Positions 47,301 through 51,626 of a DNA stretch of 64,000 nucleotides are shown piece after piece. Each line of letters starts with the position of its first letter. Position 1 is the stretch's first letter. Below the pieces are notes generated by a model. The model had not been told where the DNA came from, made no database searches, and saw only the letters and a program-made list of their open reading frames with translations. A program made the position numbers and the translations under genes. This DNA is from Fragum whitleyi (lineage: Eukaryota > Mollusca > Bivalvia > Cardiida > Cardiidae), in contig OX411559.1 of assembly GCA_948146395.1 (NCBI GenBank), positions 39,860,679 to 39,924,678 on the forward strand, written 5' to 3'.

Positions 47301-50263
47301 AATTTATTTTGAACTCCGGACCTTTGAGACAAGAGGACAACACTCTTCCTCTACACCACAGTCACCACACTTTAGTGTGTAATGGTTCACATATACATTT
47401 AAACACGTATTAAGCGACCACTTAAAGGACCACCAAAAAGCAATCGCTCATGGAAATGGCTTAAGTTAGACTGGTCATTTTGATAGCATTATAAAGATTC
47501 TCCCACTAGTCTAACTGCATCCTATTATGTTTGACCCCATTAGAATAGTCTTGTTGAGACGATTCTAATGTGTTCCAACAAAATAAAATTCAATAATAAA
47601 CAATTTTTCAGTAAAGAATGTTGCTAAATAGAATTGGTTGCTGGAGCAATACCAACCATATGTTGATTTCTACACCTACCTATTGTAACACTGTATTGGT
47701 ACATTCTTCGCCTTCTTTGGGGAAGCACACCATTCAAAACTAAAATAACACAGTTGAAACATTTATTCAGAATTCAGTTTATAATAATCCAAACTTTTTA
47801 TTACAATTCAATTTTACAATTTCCATGGTTTGGCAAAACTGTACTTAGTGTCTATACAGTGTATATACACTTAGTACAGTCTTACACTGAACCCTGGATT
47901 TGCGACAAAGCAATTTTAATTCAACTTAAATTCTATGAAATTGAAAGTGTCTTATCTTTTAAATGGATTTCTTAAGCTGCTTATTTATCATTATTCAATT
48001 TTCAAATTATTCCTTAAATCAGATGAAAATTCATATAAAACAAGAGCTGTCACTGTAAGATGACAATGCCCCCGACACCGCTTTGATTTAGAAGTTATGG
48101 CCAATGTTAAAGTTTTTGGACGGAATGACGGACGGACGGACAGACGGACGGACGGACGGACGGACGGACAGACGGACGGACGGACAAGTCAAATTTATGA
48201 TGCCTCCCTATCAGGGGCATAAAAATATATAATACAATATCACATATCAATAATTATATCAAATATTTTGCTAAATTGTTTTTATACTTCAAACCATGAT
48301 AATTTTAACCAACAAACTGGAAACACAAATGTTTGTAATCACCAATACATAAAATAGAATTTTCATCCTGTAAGAAGCGGTGTTTAAATACAATCATCTA
48401 TAATAAACATAATTACCTATCAATTGTAGTATATGGAATGAGTCGTCCGTTCCAGAAACATTCAAATATTGGACGTCGACCCCTGGCTGGACTTTCTGAT
48501 ATGGCGTAATCATGCTCATCCTCAAAGTTTGGCTCAACTATAAAATGTAAAGATTTACAGAACTATCATGGCCAATGGTTATAAAAATTTATTCATTCCC
48601 AAATGAAAATTTCTCACATTTCAACTTGAAATTAAAGCTTTAATTCTGTTTTAAAACTGATATAGATGTTTAAACATAAAGGATAATATCAATAAGTTAT
48701 GACAAATAACAACTTTTATCTTATAACTATACAAATATCTGTATGATAATATCTTGTATGATATTTTTTTCTGATATCACATAGTTATTTTTAGACCAAT
48801 GATATAATGCATTAATTTTCAAAAACTTGCTTTTCAGTTAGAAACACCCATGAAAACAAGGCAAATAGAGGTTATAAGATAAATATGTTACATACTTAGT
48901 GTAGTGTATGAAAAAATATCTAACTTGGTTGCGAGAATTGATAATTGTCTTGGCAGAGCCTCGACACTTATCAATTATCCCAACCTCGTTAGATATTTTT
49001 TCTCATACAAAACACTAAGTAGGTATTATACATTAATGGAATTCTAAGCTAGAGAAAATTCTCAGTTGAGTACAAAAATTGCTTAATAAGCTTTGGCCTA
49101 GATGTCTATTTTGAAATGTCAGGTAAAAATGATTATTCATCTAGTTATAAATGACAAGTGTGATGTATTTGATTCAATGCCCTGTTATATAATGTGACCT
49201 GAATGTTGGTTATAACTCAAGGAATTATTTAGATTTATTAACAAAGAATAATCTGAAAAGCATAAAGATGTAAAAAACTTTGTTTGCAAATCAAAGACAT
49301 TTCATGCACTATAATGTTGTCTTTGCCTTTAACAAAAGGCTTTAATACAGTTATTACATATCCAGTGGTTTCATTCCAAATTGCATCTACTATCCCTTGT
49401 CTTCTGGAACCCCTTTTAAGGTAGTGGACCCGTAATAGTTCCATAACATTTACGTACTCATGAACTTTCACAATGTTGACCAAGGTTTCCAAATGAAAAT
49501 CATTAGGCAACCTCGGTTAAAACTGTTAAAGTTTATTACTTCCAAAATGTTTCAGAACTGTTACGGGTCCACTACCTTAACTAGGACAAGTAAAAAAATT
49601 CAACACTAGAAAGGGTAAAATAGAGGATAATAATTTGTTCAAGTGTAAGATTGATTTATACTTCATTGAGTGAACAACAAAAGCCATATTTTCACGTGTG
49701 AGGAGCCACAAGTGAAAATATTGCTATTGTTGTTCACTCAATGAAATATAAATCAATCTTACTTGAAAAACAAACAATTATGCAATTTCTTAAATGGAAA
49801 AATGAGACAAAAAGTGTAAATTTCAAGACAAAGTTTCTTAAAGCGTGTCATTTTGCATGTGATTGCTTTGCAACATACATAGTGACATCACTTAATGGGT
49901 TCTGCTTAGATGACATCAGATAGAGTTTGATAAACAAAAGCAGAGTATAAATTTTTGATCATTTCACTGGTTAGGCAGTGAGTTTATCAAATGAAAATCA
50001 ACCTTTATTTTTCAATTATCCCCTCAATTAAGCATTAAAAAAAGTTGCATACCTCTGTTATACATATCCATAGGATATGTCTCTCTATCATACAAGAACG
50101 GATGATATCGTAGAATTCCCTCAACTTTAGCGCCCTCTACTTGAGCCACAAACTCAAAACTACTGATGCTATTTCGAACAAAGTTTGTCTGCATGTCGTC
50201 GTCAATGTCTCGTAATGCAATCACTCTAGGTGTGCTCTGTGATCTAGTTAACCATATGGAGAT
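20315..50263 (-). CDS. SMCHD1: SMCHD1 orthologue, partial: 21 internal exons (gene-level entry)
   Basis: SMCHD1 is a nuclear, non-canonical SMC-family protein with an N-terminal GHKL ATPase, a long middle of transducer and Ig-like modules, and a C-terminal hinge; in mammals it silences X-linked and repeat loci. Twenty-one exons, all GT-AG, join in phase to 2508 nt (836 codons) without a stop: 50053-50263, 48417-48537, 47680-47739, 46108-46231, 44708-44902, 40679-40792, 37711-37820, 36441-36523, 34767-34877, 34191-34268, 33348-33467, 32289-32433, 31075-31174, 29756-29825, 28656-28795, 27762-27896, 26325-26490, 25258-25325, 23208-23353, 21770-21899, 20315-20395. Recognition rests on order-preserving matches to the family, such as [23 protein letters not shown] and [10 protein letters not shown]. 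ATPase exons and the hinge region are not in view, so start, stop and promoter cannot be given. Exon edges were read by eye. The last exon is the least certain. Confidence 0.92.
20662..21078 (+). mobile_element. MITE-like element family B, copy 1
   Basis: About 420 bp, non-coding, ending in a long hairpin: AAAGCTATATTTTCACTCAT and its complement separated by a short loop, then TGTTCACTCAATGAATATAA and ATCCTCTAT. Three more copies are at 33551, 38416 and (inverted) 49619. Confidence 0.8.
21770..21899 (-). CDS. SMCHD1: SMCHD1 exon T
   Basis: 130 nt, CAG acceptor and GTAAGT donor, phase 2 in and phase 0 out. It begins [11 protein letters not shown] and ends [18 protein letters not shown], equivalent to the family GQELQGEVVI..TDQYGN block. 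Confidence 0.88.
22840..23180. mobile_element. Palindromic MITE with central GTCTC hairpin
   Basis: Outer parts carry TTAAGCGACCACC-like sequence at 22877 and its complement near 23152. The centre (22962-23037) folds as GAATCCTATG ... AGAATTGTCTC / AGACAATTCT ... CATAGGATTC. Centre-only relatives occur at five other intron sites. Confidence 0.65.
23208..23353 (-). CDS. SMCHD1: SMCHD1 exon S
   Basis: 146 nt, CAG acceptor and GTAGGT donor, phase 0 in and phase 2 out. It begins VNW and contains [19 protein letters not shown], matching the LLQGLLPDVQVPTS-type block of vertebrates. The intron before it contains the Tc1/mariner element. Confidence 0.9.
23450..23525. repeat. GTCTC hairpin, second copy
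   Basis: CATTTGAATTGTCTC and GAGAATTCAAATG pair across a short loop, with TTGTGAG / CTCA-like outer arms. Same family as the centre of 22840-23180. Confidence 0.55.
23696..25039 (+). mobile_element. Decayed Tc1/mariner-type DNA transposon, 1344 bp
   Basis: Imperfect terminal inverted repeats of about 27 bp: CTTAGCGTCAATAAAGTTAA at the left and, as reverse complement, CTCAGCGTCACTTGAAAGTT at the right. TA flanks both ends (23694-23695 and 25040-25041), the target duplication of this superfamily. Length is typical. The interior holds transposase remnants. It lies in the SMCHD1 intron between exons R and S. Confidence 0.8.
24060..24750 (+). pseudogene. Tc1/mariner transposase remnant
   Basis: Broken by stops and frameshifts. 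Near 24155 a stretch reads [12 protein letters not shown], the helix-turn-helix part of Tc1-type transposases. Near 24565 [16 protein letters not shown] resembles the strand after the second catalytic Asp, and near 24631 [11 protein letters not shown] carries the third acidic residue in the usual (D)xNPxEHxW context. A frameshift follows directly, then LIKTLIDKR. No intact ORF remains. Confidence 0.75.
25258..25325 (-). CDS. SMCHD1: SMCHD1 exon R
   Basis: 68 nt, CAG acceptor and GTGAGT donor, leaves in phase 0. It encodes [19 protein letters not shown], matching the family DEGEREI...AEKIKVNW block; the VNW follows in the next exon. Confidence 0.88.
25530..25805. repeat. Dispersed repeat ending in GACAGACCGACA and GGGGGTATAA
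   Basis: It starts near TATGCCCCCCAATAAA and ends with GACCGACAGACCGACAAGTG and GTGGGGGTATAATAAGG. Similar ends occur near 22290, 31250-31335, 36190-36285, 38110-38205, 41640-41735 and 48110-48225, a recurrent repeat style in this window. Confidence 0.5.
26325..26490 (-). CDS. SMCHD1: SMCHD1 exon Q
   Basis: 166 nt, CAG acceptor and GTATGA donor, phase 0 in and phase 1 out. It encodes [19 protein letters not shown] and then a [12 protein letters not shown] stretch, colinear with the vertebrate protein. Confidence 0.9.
26896..27105 (-). mobile_element. tRNA-SINE fragment, head missing
   Basis: Shares GGTTTTACGCTGCTTTCAAC and CTAGCCTCCAG with the full copies at 31993 and 45701, but lacks the tRNA-like head. 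Confidence 0.7.
27471..27730. mobile_element. MITE family C, copy 1, ~29-bp inverted repeats
   Basis: Starts GTGACCCATCACACGAAAAG GGACCATC and ends with the inverted form, GGATGGTCCC ... GGGTCAC. Internal sequence has a second inverted repeat around GACCCTAGTCAGACTGCGC. A relative is at 47007-47258. Confidence 0.8.
27762..27896 (-). CDS. SMCHD1: SMCHD1 exon P
   Basis: 135 nt, phase 0 at both ends, CAG acceptor and GTTAGT donor. It encodes [19 protein letters not shown] then LTGEPI, matching the SGAPNLP...CSSSGTSILTG type stretch of the family. Confidence 0.9.
28656..28795 (-). CDS. SMCHD1: SMCHD1 exon O
   Basis: 140 nt, CAG acceptor and GTAGGG donor, leaves in phase 0. It starts [19 protein letters not shown] and continues [20 protein letters not shown], one Ig-like module of the SMCHD1 middle region. 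Confidence 0.92.
28811..29084 (-). mobile_element. tRNA-derived SINE, copy
   Basis: Minus strand: a degraded tRNA-like head at the high-coordinate end, then body with CTGGAGGCTAGGACAGGATG and GTCATTAAACCC. Same family as 31993-32265. Confidence 0.75.
29756..29825 (-). CDS. SMCHD1: SMCHD1 exon N
   Basis: 70 nt, CAG acceptor and GTAAAA donor. It encodes [19 protein letters not shown] followed by LLPG, matching the vertebrate LPGLKE...LKIRLLPG stretch. Confidence 0.9.
29850..30245. repeat. ~390-bp dispersed repeat, copy 1
   Basis: Has GAATATTTTTGATAATACAC and ends with ATAGATGACTTGTTTAATAA then CATGACCTCTCAT. A divergent tandem relative follows at about 30465-30865 with the same order of blocks. 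Non-coding. Confidence 0.6.
30465..30865. repeat. ~390-bp dispersed repeat, copy 2
   Basis: Divergent copy of 29850-30245 (AATATTTTTGATAAAACACA, later GGATGACTCGTTTGATAAAT). Confidence 0.55.
30955..31011. repeat. TAACTGCCTATA hairpin, copy 1
   Basis: GTAACTGCCTATA and TATAGGCAGTTAC pair across AACA. Similar hairpins are at 36965-37035 and 40815-40872. Confidence 0.7.
31075..31174 (-). CDS. SMCHD1: SMCHD1 exon M
   Basis: 100 nt, CAG acceptor and GTAAAA donor, leaves in phase 0. It encodes [19 protein letters not shown]; the conservation is looser than in neighbours, but phase and order fit. Confidence 0.85.
31491..31720 (+). mobile_element. MITE family D, copy 1
   Basis: AATCCTTTGCTGTTTAATCC at the left, AGGGTTAAAT at the right, and a central hairpin built on AAGAAGAAATAGCTTCTGAC / AAGCAATTTCTTCTTT. 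An inverted copy is at 44997-45227 and a fragment near 21380-21440. Confidence 0.75.
31855..31930. repeat. GTCTC hairpin, copy
   Basis: TTGTGGGTACTCATTTGAAT TGTCT pairs with AGACAATTCCAATGAGCACC CACAA. Same family as 22962-23037. Confidence 0.6.
31993..32265 (-). mobile_element. tRNA-derived SINE, well preserved copy
   Basis: Minus strand starts AGCCGCCGTCAAAGCGCAGT TGGTAGCGCC (box A region) and has GGTTTGAACC (box B), then a body that ends in GGCGTAAAACTCCATTCAAT. About 273 bp. Pol III-transcribed, non-autonomous. It lies in an SMCHD1 intron in the sense direction of the gene. Confidence 0.85.
32289..32433 (-). CDS. SMCHD1: SMCHD1 exon L
   Basis: 145 nt, CAG acceptor and GTAAGT donor, phase 1 in and phase 2 out. 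It encodes an Ig-like strand pattern with [19 protein letters not shown]. Confidence 0.92.
33348..33467 (-). CDS. SMCHD1: SMCHD1 exon K
   Basis: 120 nt, CAG acceptor and GTTTGT donor, phase 1 at both ends. It encodes [19 protein letters not shown], colinear with the vertebrate LNES...YAG.PLP block. Confidence 0.93.
33551..33979 (+). mobile_element. MITE-like element family B, copy 2
   Basis: Same layout as 20662-21078, ending in the AACAACAAGAGCAATATTTT / AAAATATAGCTTTTGTTGTT hairpin and ATCCTCTAT. Confidence 0.8.
34191..34268 (-). CDS. SMCHD1: SMCHD1 exon J
   Basis: 78 nt, CAG acceptor and GTAAGT donor, phase 1 at both ends. It encodes [17 protein letters not shown], matching the family QHGGKWPYWFKKM-type block. 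Confidence 0.93.
34767..34877 (-). CDS. SMCHD1: SMCHD1 exon I
   Basis: 111 nt, TAG acceptor and GTAAGT donor. It reads [18 protein letters not shown] and then [11 protein letters not shown], a strongly conserved SMCHD1 segment. Confidence 0.94.
35170..35760. repeat. ~165-bp-type tandem repeat copies with GACGG tail
   Basis: Two to three copies of a unit with GAGAAACGACCTCCGCCCAT and AGGGTCACTCAAAG; ends with GACGGACGGACAGACGGACG and GTGTAGCTAAAA. Related to 42760-43375. Confidence 0.65.
36194..36290. repeat. (GACG)n microsatellite and repeat tail
   Basis: GACGGACAGACGGACGGACG continues to 36245, followed by TTCGGGGAGCATAAAA. Confidence 0.85.
36441..36523 (-). CDS. SMCHD1: SMCHD1 exon H
   Basis: 83 nt, TAG acceptor and GTAAGT donor, phase 2 in and phase 1 out. 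It encodes [18 protein letters not shown], equivalent to the WP(D/E)GDE block of vertebrate SMCHD1. Confidence 0.9.
36965..37035. repeat. TAACTGCCTATA hairpin, copy 2
   Basis: TTTTAACTGGCTGTATGTTT pairs imperfectly with ATAGACAGTTACAACTG, with outer GGCTCAGC / GCTCAGAGCC words. Confidence 0.6.
37478..37594. repeat. Long hairpin with TTTCATGGAGG arms, copy 1
   Basis: ATTTCATGGAGG at the left and CCTCCATGAAAT at the right, with inner CCTAATCAGAC / GTGTGATTAGG pairing and a TATGAATC/ATTCATA core. A sibling is at 38207-38342. Confidence 0.75.
37711..37820 (-). CDS. SMCHD1: SMCHD1 exon G
   Basis: 110 nt, phase 0 in and phase 2 out, CAG acceptor and GTAAGT donor. It encodes [17 protein letters not shown] followed by an acidic EEEEG end, matching the family order. 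Confidence 0.9.
37908..38207. repeat. Dispersed repeat with (GACG)n, longer copy
   Basis: Starts ACAAGAGCTGTCACTGTAAG, ends TATCGGGGGCATAAAAA, with (GACG)n at 38115-38170. The copy at 48040-48225 lacks the middle ~110 bp. Confidence 0.8.
38207..38342. repeat. Long hairpin with TTTCATGGAGG arms, copy 2
   Basis: GATTTCAT...GAATGAAAC and GTTTCATACCTCCATGAAAT pair, inner CCTAATCACAC / GTGTGATTAGG. It starts directly where the (GACG)n repeat ends. Confidence 0.7.
38416..38824 (+). mobile_element. MITE-like element family B, copy 3
   Basis: Same layout as 20662-21078. It carries CTGACGTCATAT and GCGACGTCAC, two CRE-like words about 35 bp apart. Confidence 0.8.
39420..40340. repeat. Tandem repeat, ~154-bp monomer, ~6 copies
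   Basis: Anchors near 39530, 39681, 39836, 39990 and 40146 are spaced 151-156 bp. Same monomer family as 18740-19905. It ends with a CGGACGCACGGACGCACGAC tail and GGCCTTCGGCCAGTGGAGCT. Confidence 0.9.
40679..40792 (-). CDS. SMCHD1: SMCHD1 exon F
   Basis: 114 nt, phase 0 at both ends, CAG acceptor and GTAACT donor. It reads [19 protein letters not shown], a conserved SMCHD1 block. The 3.9-kb intron before it holds a SINE and MITE-like copies. Confidence 0.93.
40815..40872. repeat. Near-perfect hairpin, TAAGTGCCTATA type
   Basis: GTGCAACACTACTGTAAGTG CCTATA pairs with TATAGGCACTTACAATAGTG TTGCAC, about 26 nt per arm and almost no loop. It lies just upstream of exon F on the gene strand. Confidence 0.85.
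40951..41111. mobile_element. Palindromic TTAA-ended MITE, copy 1
   Basis: Starts TTAAGGTAGTGGAACTGTAA and ends in the inverted form, closing with CCTTAA. Fold-back over the whole ~161 bp, with GGTTTCCTAATGATTTT at the apex. Confidence 0.8.
41235..41295. repeat. GTCTC hairpin, copy
   Basis: AAACTCGACAAAATGGTCTC pairs with GAGACCATTTCAATGAGTTT across ACT. Confidence 0.65.
41927..41990 (-). mobile_element. SINE fragment
   Basis: GGGTTTTATGCTGCTTTCAA and GGCTGGAGCACC match the tail of the tRNA-SINE family; the rest is missing. Confidence 0.5.
42560..43375. repeat. Tandem repeat, ~165-bp monomer
   Basis: TGACCTCCGCCCATAAAATA occurs at 42937, 43102 and 43267, exactly 165 bp apart, with highly similar units; degenerate copies precede to about 42560. 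Units share ATAACATATAGAGAAATGAC. Confidence 0.9.
44385..44589 (-). mobile_element. tRNA-derived SINE, 5' two thirds
   Basis: Minus strand begins AGCCCCCTTCATGGTGCAGT and carries GGTTTGATTCCC (box B). The tail is missing. Same family as 31993-32265. Confidence 0.7.
44708..44902 (-). CDS. SMCHD1: SMCHD1 exon E
   Basis: 195 nt, phase 0 at both ends, CAG acceptor and GTAAGT donor. It contains [18 protein letters not shown] and [19 protein letters not shown], both colinear with vertebrate SMCHD1. Confidence 0.94.
44997..45227 (-). mobile_element. MITE family D, inverted copy
   Basis: TTTAACCCTTTCCTGTTTTA at the low end and CAGCAAAGGGTTAACA at the high end; reverse complement of 31491-31720, including the AAGAAGAAATTGCTTGTCAG hairpin. 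Confidence 0.75.
45701..45975 (-). mobile_element. tRNA-derived SINE, well preserved copy
   Basis: Minus strand AGCCGCCGTCATAGCGCAGT TGGTAGTGCG, box B GGTTAGATCC, body and tail as in 31993-32265. 275 bp. Confidence 0.85.
46108..46231 (-). CDS. SMCHD1: SMCHD1 exon D
   Basis: 124 nt, CAG acceptor and GTATGA donor, leaves in phase 0. It reads [19 protein letters not shown], a well conserved SMCHD1 block, and ends with a VVNGQ motif. Confidence 0.95.
46562..46640. repeat. GGGAGGTAAT hairpin element
   Basis: AAAGGGAGGTAATCCAATAT CACTAATTTTGTTCA pairs with TGAACAAAATTAGCAATATT ... ATCTCCCTTT. A shorter relative is at 61750-61806 (CGGGAGGTAATCAA / TTTTACCTCCC). Confidence 0.75.
47007..47258. mobile_element. 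MITE family C, copy 2
   Basis: GTGACCCATCACATGAAAGG GACCATCTGG at the left and CCAGATGGTCCCTTTTCACG at the right; same family as 27471-27730. Confidence 0.75.
47515..47590. repeat. GTCTC hairpin, copy
   Basis: CCATTAGAATAGTCTTGTTG AGACGATTCTAATGTG; same family as 22962-23037, and CGACCACTTAAAGGACCACC lies upstream at 47416 as in that element. Confidence 0.55.
47680..47739 (-). CDS. SMCHD1: SMCHD1 exon C
   Basis: A 60-nt exon with TAG acceptor and GTAGGT donor. It reads [19 protein letters not shown], directly continuing the previous exon as in the vertebrate protein. Confidence 0.92.
48040..48225. repeat. Dispersed repeat with (GACG)n, shorter copy
   Basis: ACAAGAGCTGTCACTGTAAG to TATCAGGGGCATAAAA, with a pure (GACG)n/(GACA) tract at 48120-48187. 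Confidence 0.8.
48417..48537 (-). CDS. SMCHD1: SMCHD1 exon B
   Basis: 121 nt with TAG acceptor and GTAATT donor, phase 1 in and phase 2 out. It contains [13 protein letters not shown], the most diagnostic SMCHD1 string in the window, preceded by an acidic stretch (EPNFEDEHD). Confidence 0.95.
48894..49020. repeat. Palindromic element with GAAAAAATATCTAAC arms
   Basis: TAGTGTAGTGTATGAAAAAA TATCTAAC pairs with GTTAGATATTTTTTCTCATA CAAAACACTA; an inner GAGAATTGATAA / TTATCAATTATC pair supports one long fold. Confidence 0.8.
49416..49580. mobile_element. Palindromic TTAA-ended MITE, copy 2
   Basis: TTAAGGTAGTGGACCCGTAA at one end and TTACGGGTCCACTACCTTAA at the other, 165 bp, apex near 49498. 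Confidence 0.85.
49619..50010 (-). mobile_element. MITE-like element family B, inverted copy
   Basis: Starts TAGAGGATAATAATTTGTTC on plus, with the GAACAACAAAAGCCATATTT hairpin at 49670-49745 and the body reading away on the minus strand. It ends 42 bp from exon A. Confidence 0.8.
50053..50263 (-). CDS. SMCHD1: SMCHD1 exon A (most 5' visible)
   Basis: 211 nt, enters in phase 0 after a CTCTCAG acceptor and leaves with one extra base at a GTATGC donor. It encodes [13 protein letters not shown] and later [17 protein letters not shown], both hallmarks of the SMCHD1 segment just after the ATPase domain. The exon before it is not visible; the LTR retrotransposon at 50882 lies in that upstream intron. 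Confidence 0.92.
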
Positions 50264-50881
50264 CTGAGAGATCAAAAAAGTTAGAATATGGTCATTACAT
50301 TAAGATAATTGTAACAGTAACAAGAGCACCACAAGCGGGTGCCAACGCTCGGCTGTTAATTATTTCTTAGGCAAATGCAAATATATGAATTTGGTACCTA
50401 CAGAAAGGTCTTGTACCAAGCAATGATCATTTGAAATATGAAGGCTCTTTGACTAACCATTCAAAAATTATGACCAAGGTTAATTTTTTTCAAACAAATT
50501 TGACCTTGAAAAATGACCTTGACCTTGAACATACAGTACGGAACATCAGGAATTTGACAATCCGATTGGGACGTGATTGAACGCTGAGCGGTGATTGAAC
50601 GTTTATGAATGATCGTGATTGCCCGCTGAACGTTTTTTCTTCTGATTGGATTGAACGCTTTCTATGCTAAATCCGACCGTTCAATCAAATTGAACGGTGC
50701 GTTCAATCATTCAATTAAAACATAAATAGCGAAAGAAATTAAACGAAATATGAAAATTATATTTTTCCAAGCATATTTTTTTAATTTATCCGCAGGGGTC
50801 CACAGCAAATTATCTACCATCATGTTGTAAAGATTATTTCCCTTGAATAAAAAGCCGCCATTTACACACGCAACTGAACTC

Positions 50882-51423
50882 TGTTATGTATAAGCTATAA
50901 ATAAACCTAATGGTATTTACCGTGTCTATTTTTAGACTGGGAATTTTCTTATCTCTTGATTCTGTTACGTAAATGTATGTAGAATTATGTAGATCTTTCT
51001 AGAAAGGCCTTTTGGAAGGTGATTCAGACTCTAGAGTATTCTTATGTTCTATACTATTCCAGATTGTTCTATAGTATTATATAAAGGGGTTCCTACAGCA
51101 TTCTTGGTTCACTTGATTTAGACTTATGGTTTCATTTAGTAGTACTGTGTTAAACTAAAAGGGGATTTCTTGTTATCTTAAAAGTGTGTTTAAAAGCGTG
51201 TTTAATTTTAAATTCGGATATTATTGGACTTATTATTTGTGGACCAGGAACTTAATTAAATTGGATCTAAAATTAAAACTTTAGGATTAAACATTCAAGG
51301 TATTGTAAATTGTTTTTGTATTAATTTCATATTGTCAATAATTCTGGTATTATTGTCAATAAATATTGTTAATTGTAAAGTTTGTTGCTGGCTTCTTTGT
51401 TCGTGTTACATTGGCACGTAACA
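50882..51423 (+). repeat. 5' LTR
   Basis: 542 bp, starts TGTTATGTATAAGC and ends GGCACGTAACA. A TATA box (TATATAAAG) lies at 51078-51086 and a polyadenylation signal AATAAA at 51358-51363, which gives a conventional U3-R-U5 layout. The base sequence matches the 3' LTR throughout by eye. Confidence 0.97.
51078..51086 (+). promoter_or_regulatory. LTR TATA box
   Basis: TATATAAAG followed by GGGG, about 197 bp into the 5' LTR; the same box is at 56917-56925 in the 3' LTR. It is the best candidate for the Pol II promoter of the element. Confidence 0.7.
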
Positions 51424-51426
51424 ATT

Positions 51427-51444
51427 TGGGGGCTCGTCCGGGAT
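51427..51444 (+). promoter_or_regulatory. Primer-binding site, tRNA-Pro type
   Basis: TGGGGGCTCGTCCGGGAT starts 3 nt after the 5' LTR. These 18 bases are complementary to the 3' end of tRNA-Pro and are the same as the well-known proline primer site of murine leukaemia-type retroviruses, so minus-strand synthesis is probably primed by tRNA-Pro. Confidence 0.9.
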
Positions 51445-51626
51445 ACGAATATCAGACAAACAAACAAACAAAACAAAACAAATCAAACAAATTCTTTATT
51501 TATATCTACTGTTCAAAATTATTTAAGAAATTAATTTCATATTTCAATTTTGATAAATCTAGAGTGCACTTTCACTATTATTTATCGAAATCTTACATTC
51601 TTATTCAAATACAGCAACAAGCTACC

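Noticed and set aside
51366..51626. Upstream ATG of the Gag ORF at 51366
   Set aside because: It lies inside the 5' LTR and the frame passes through the primer-binding site; the ATG at 51627 is the sensible start.
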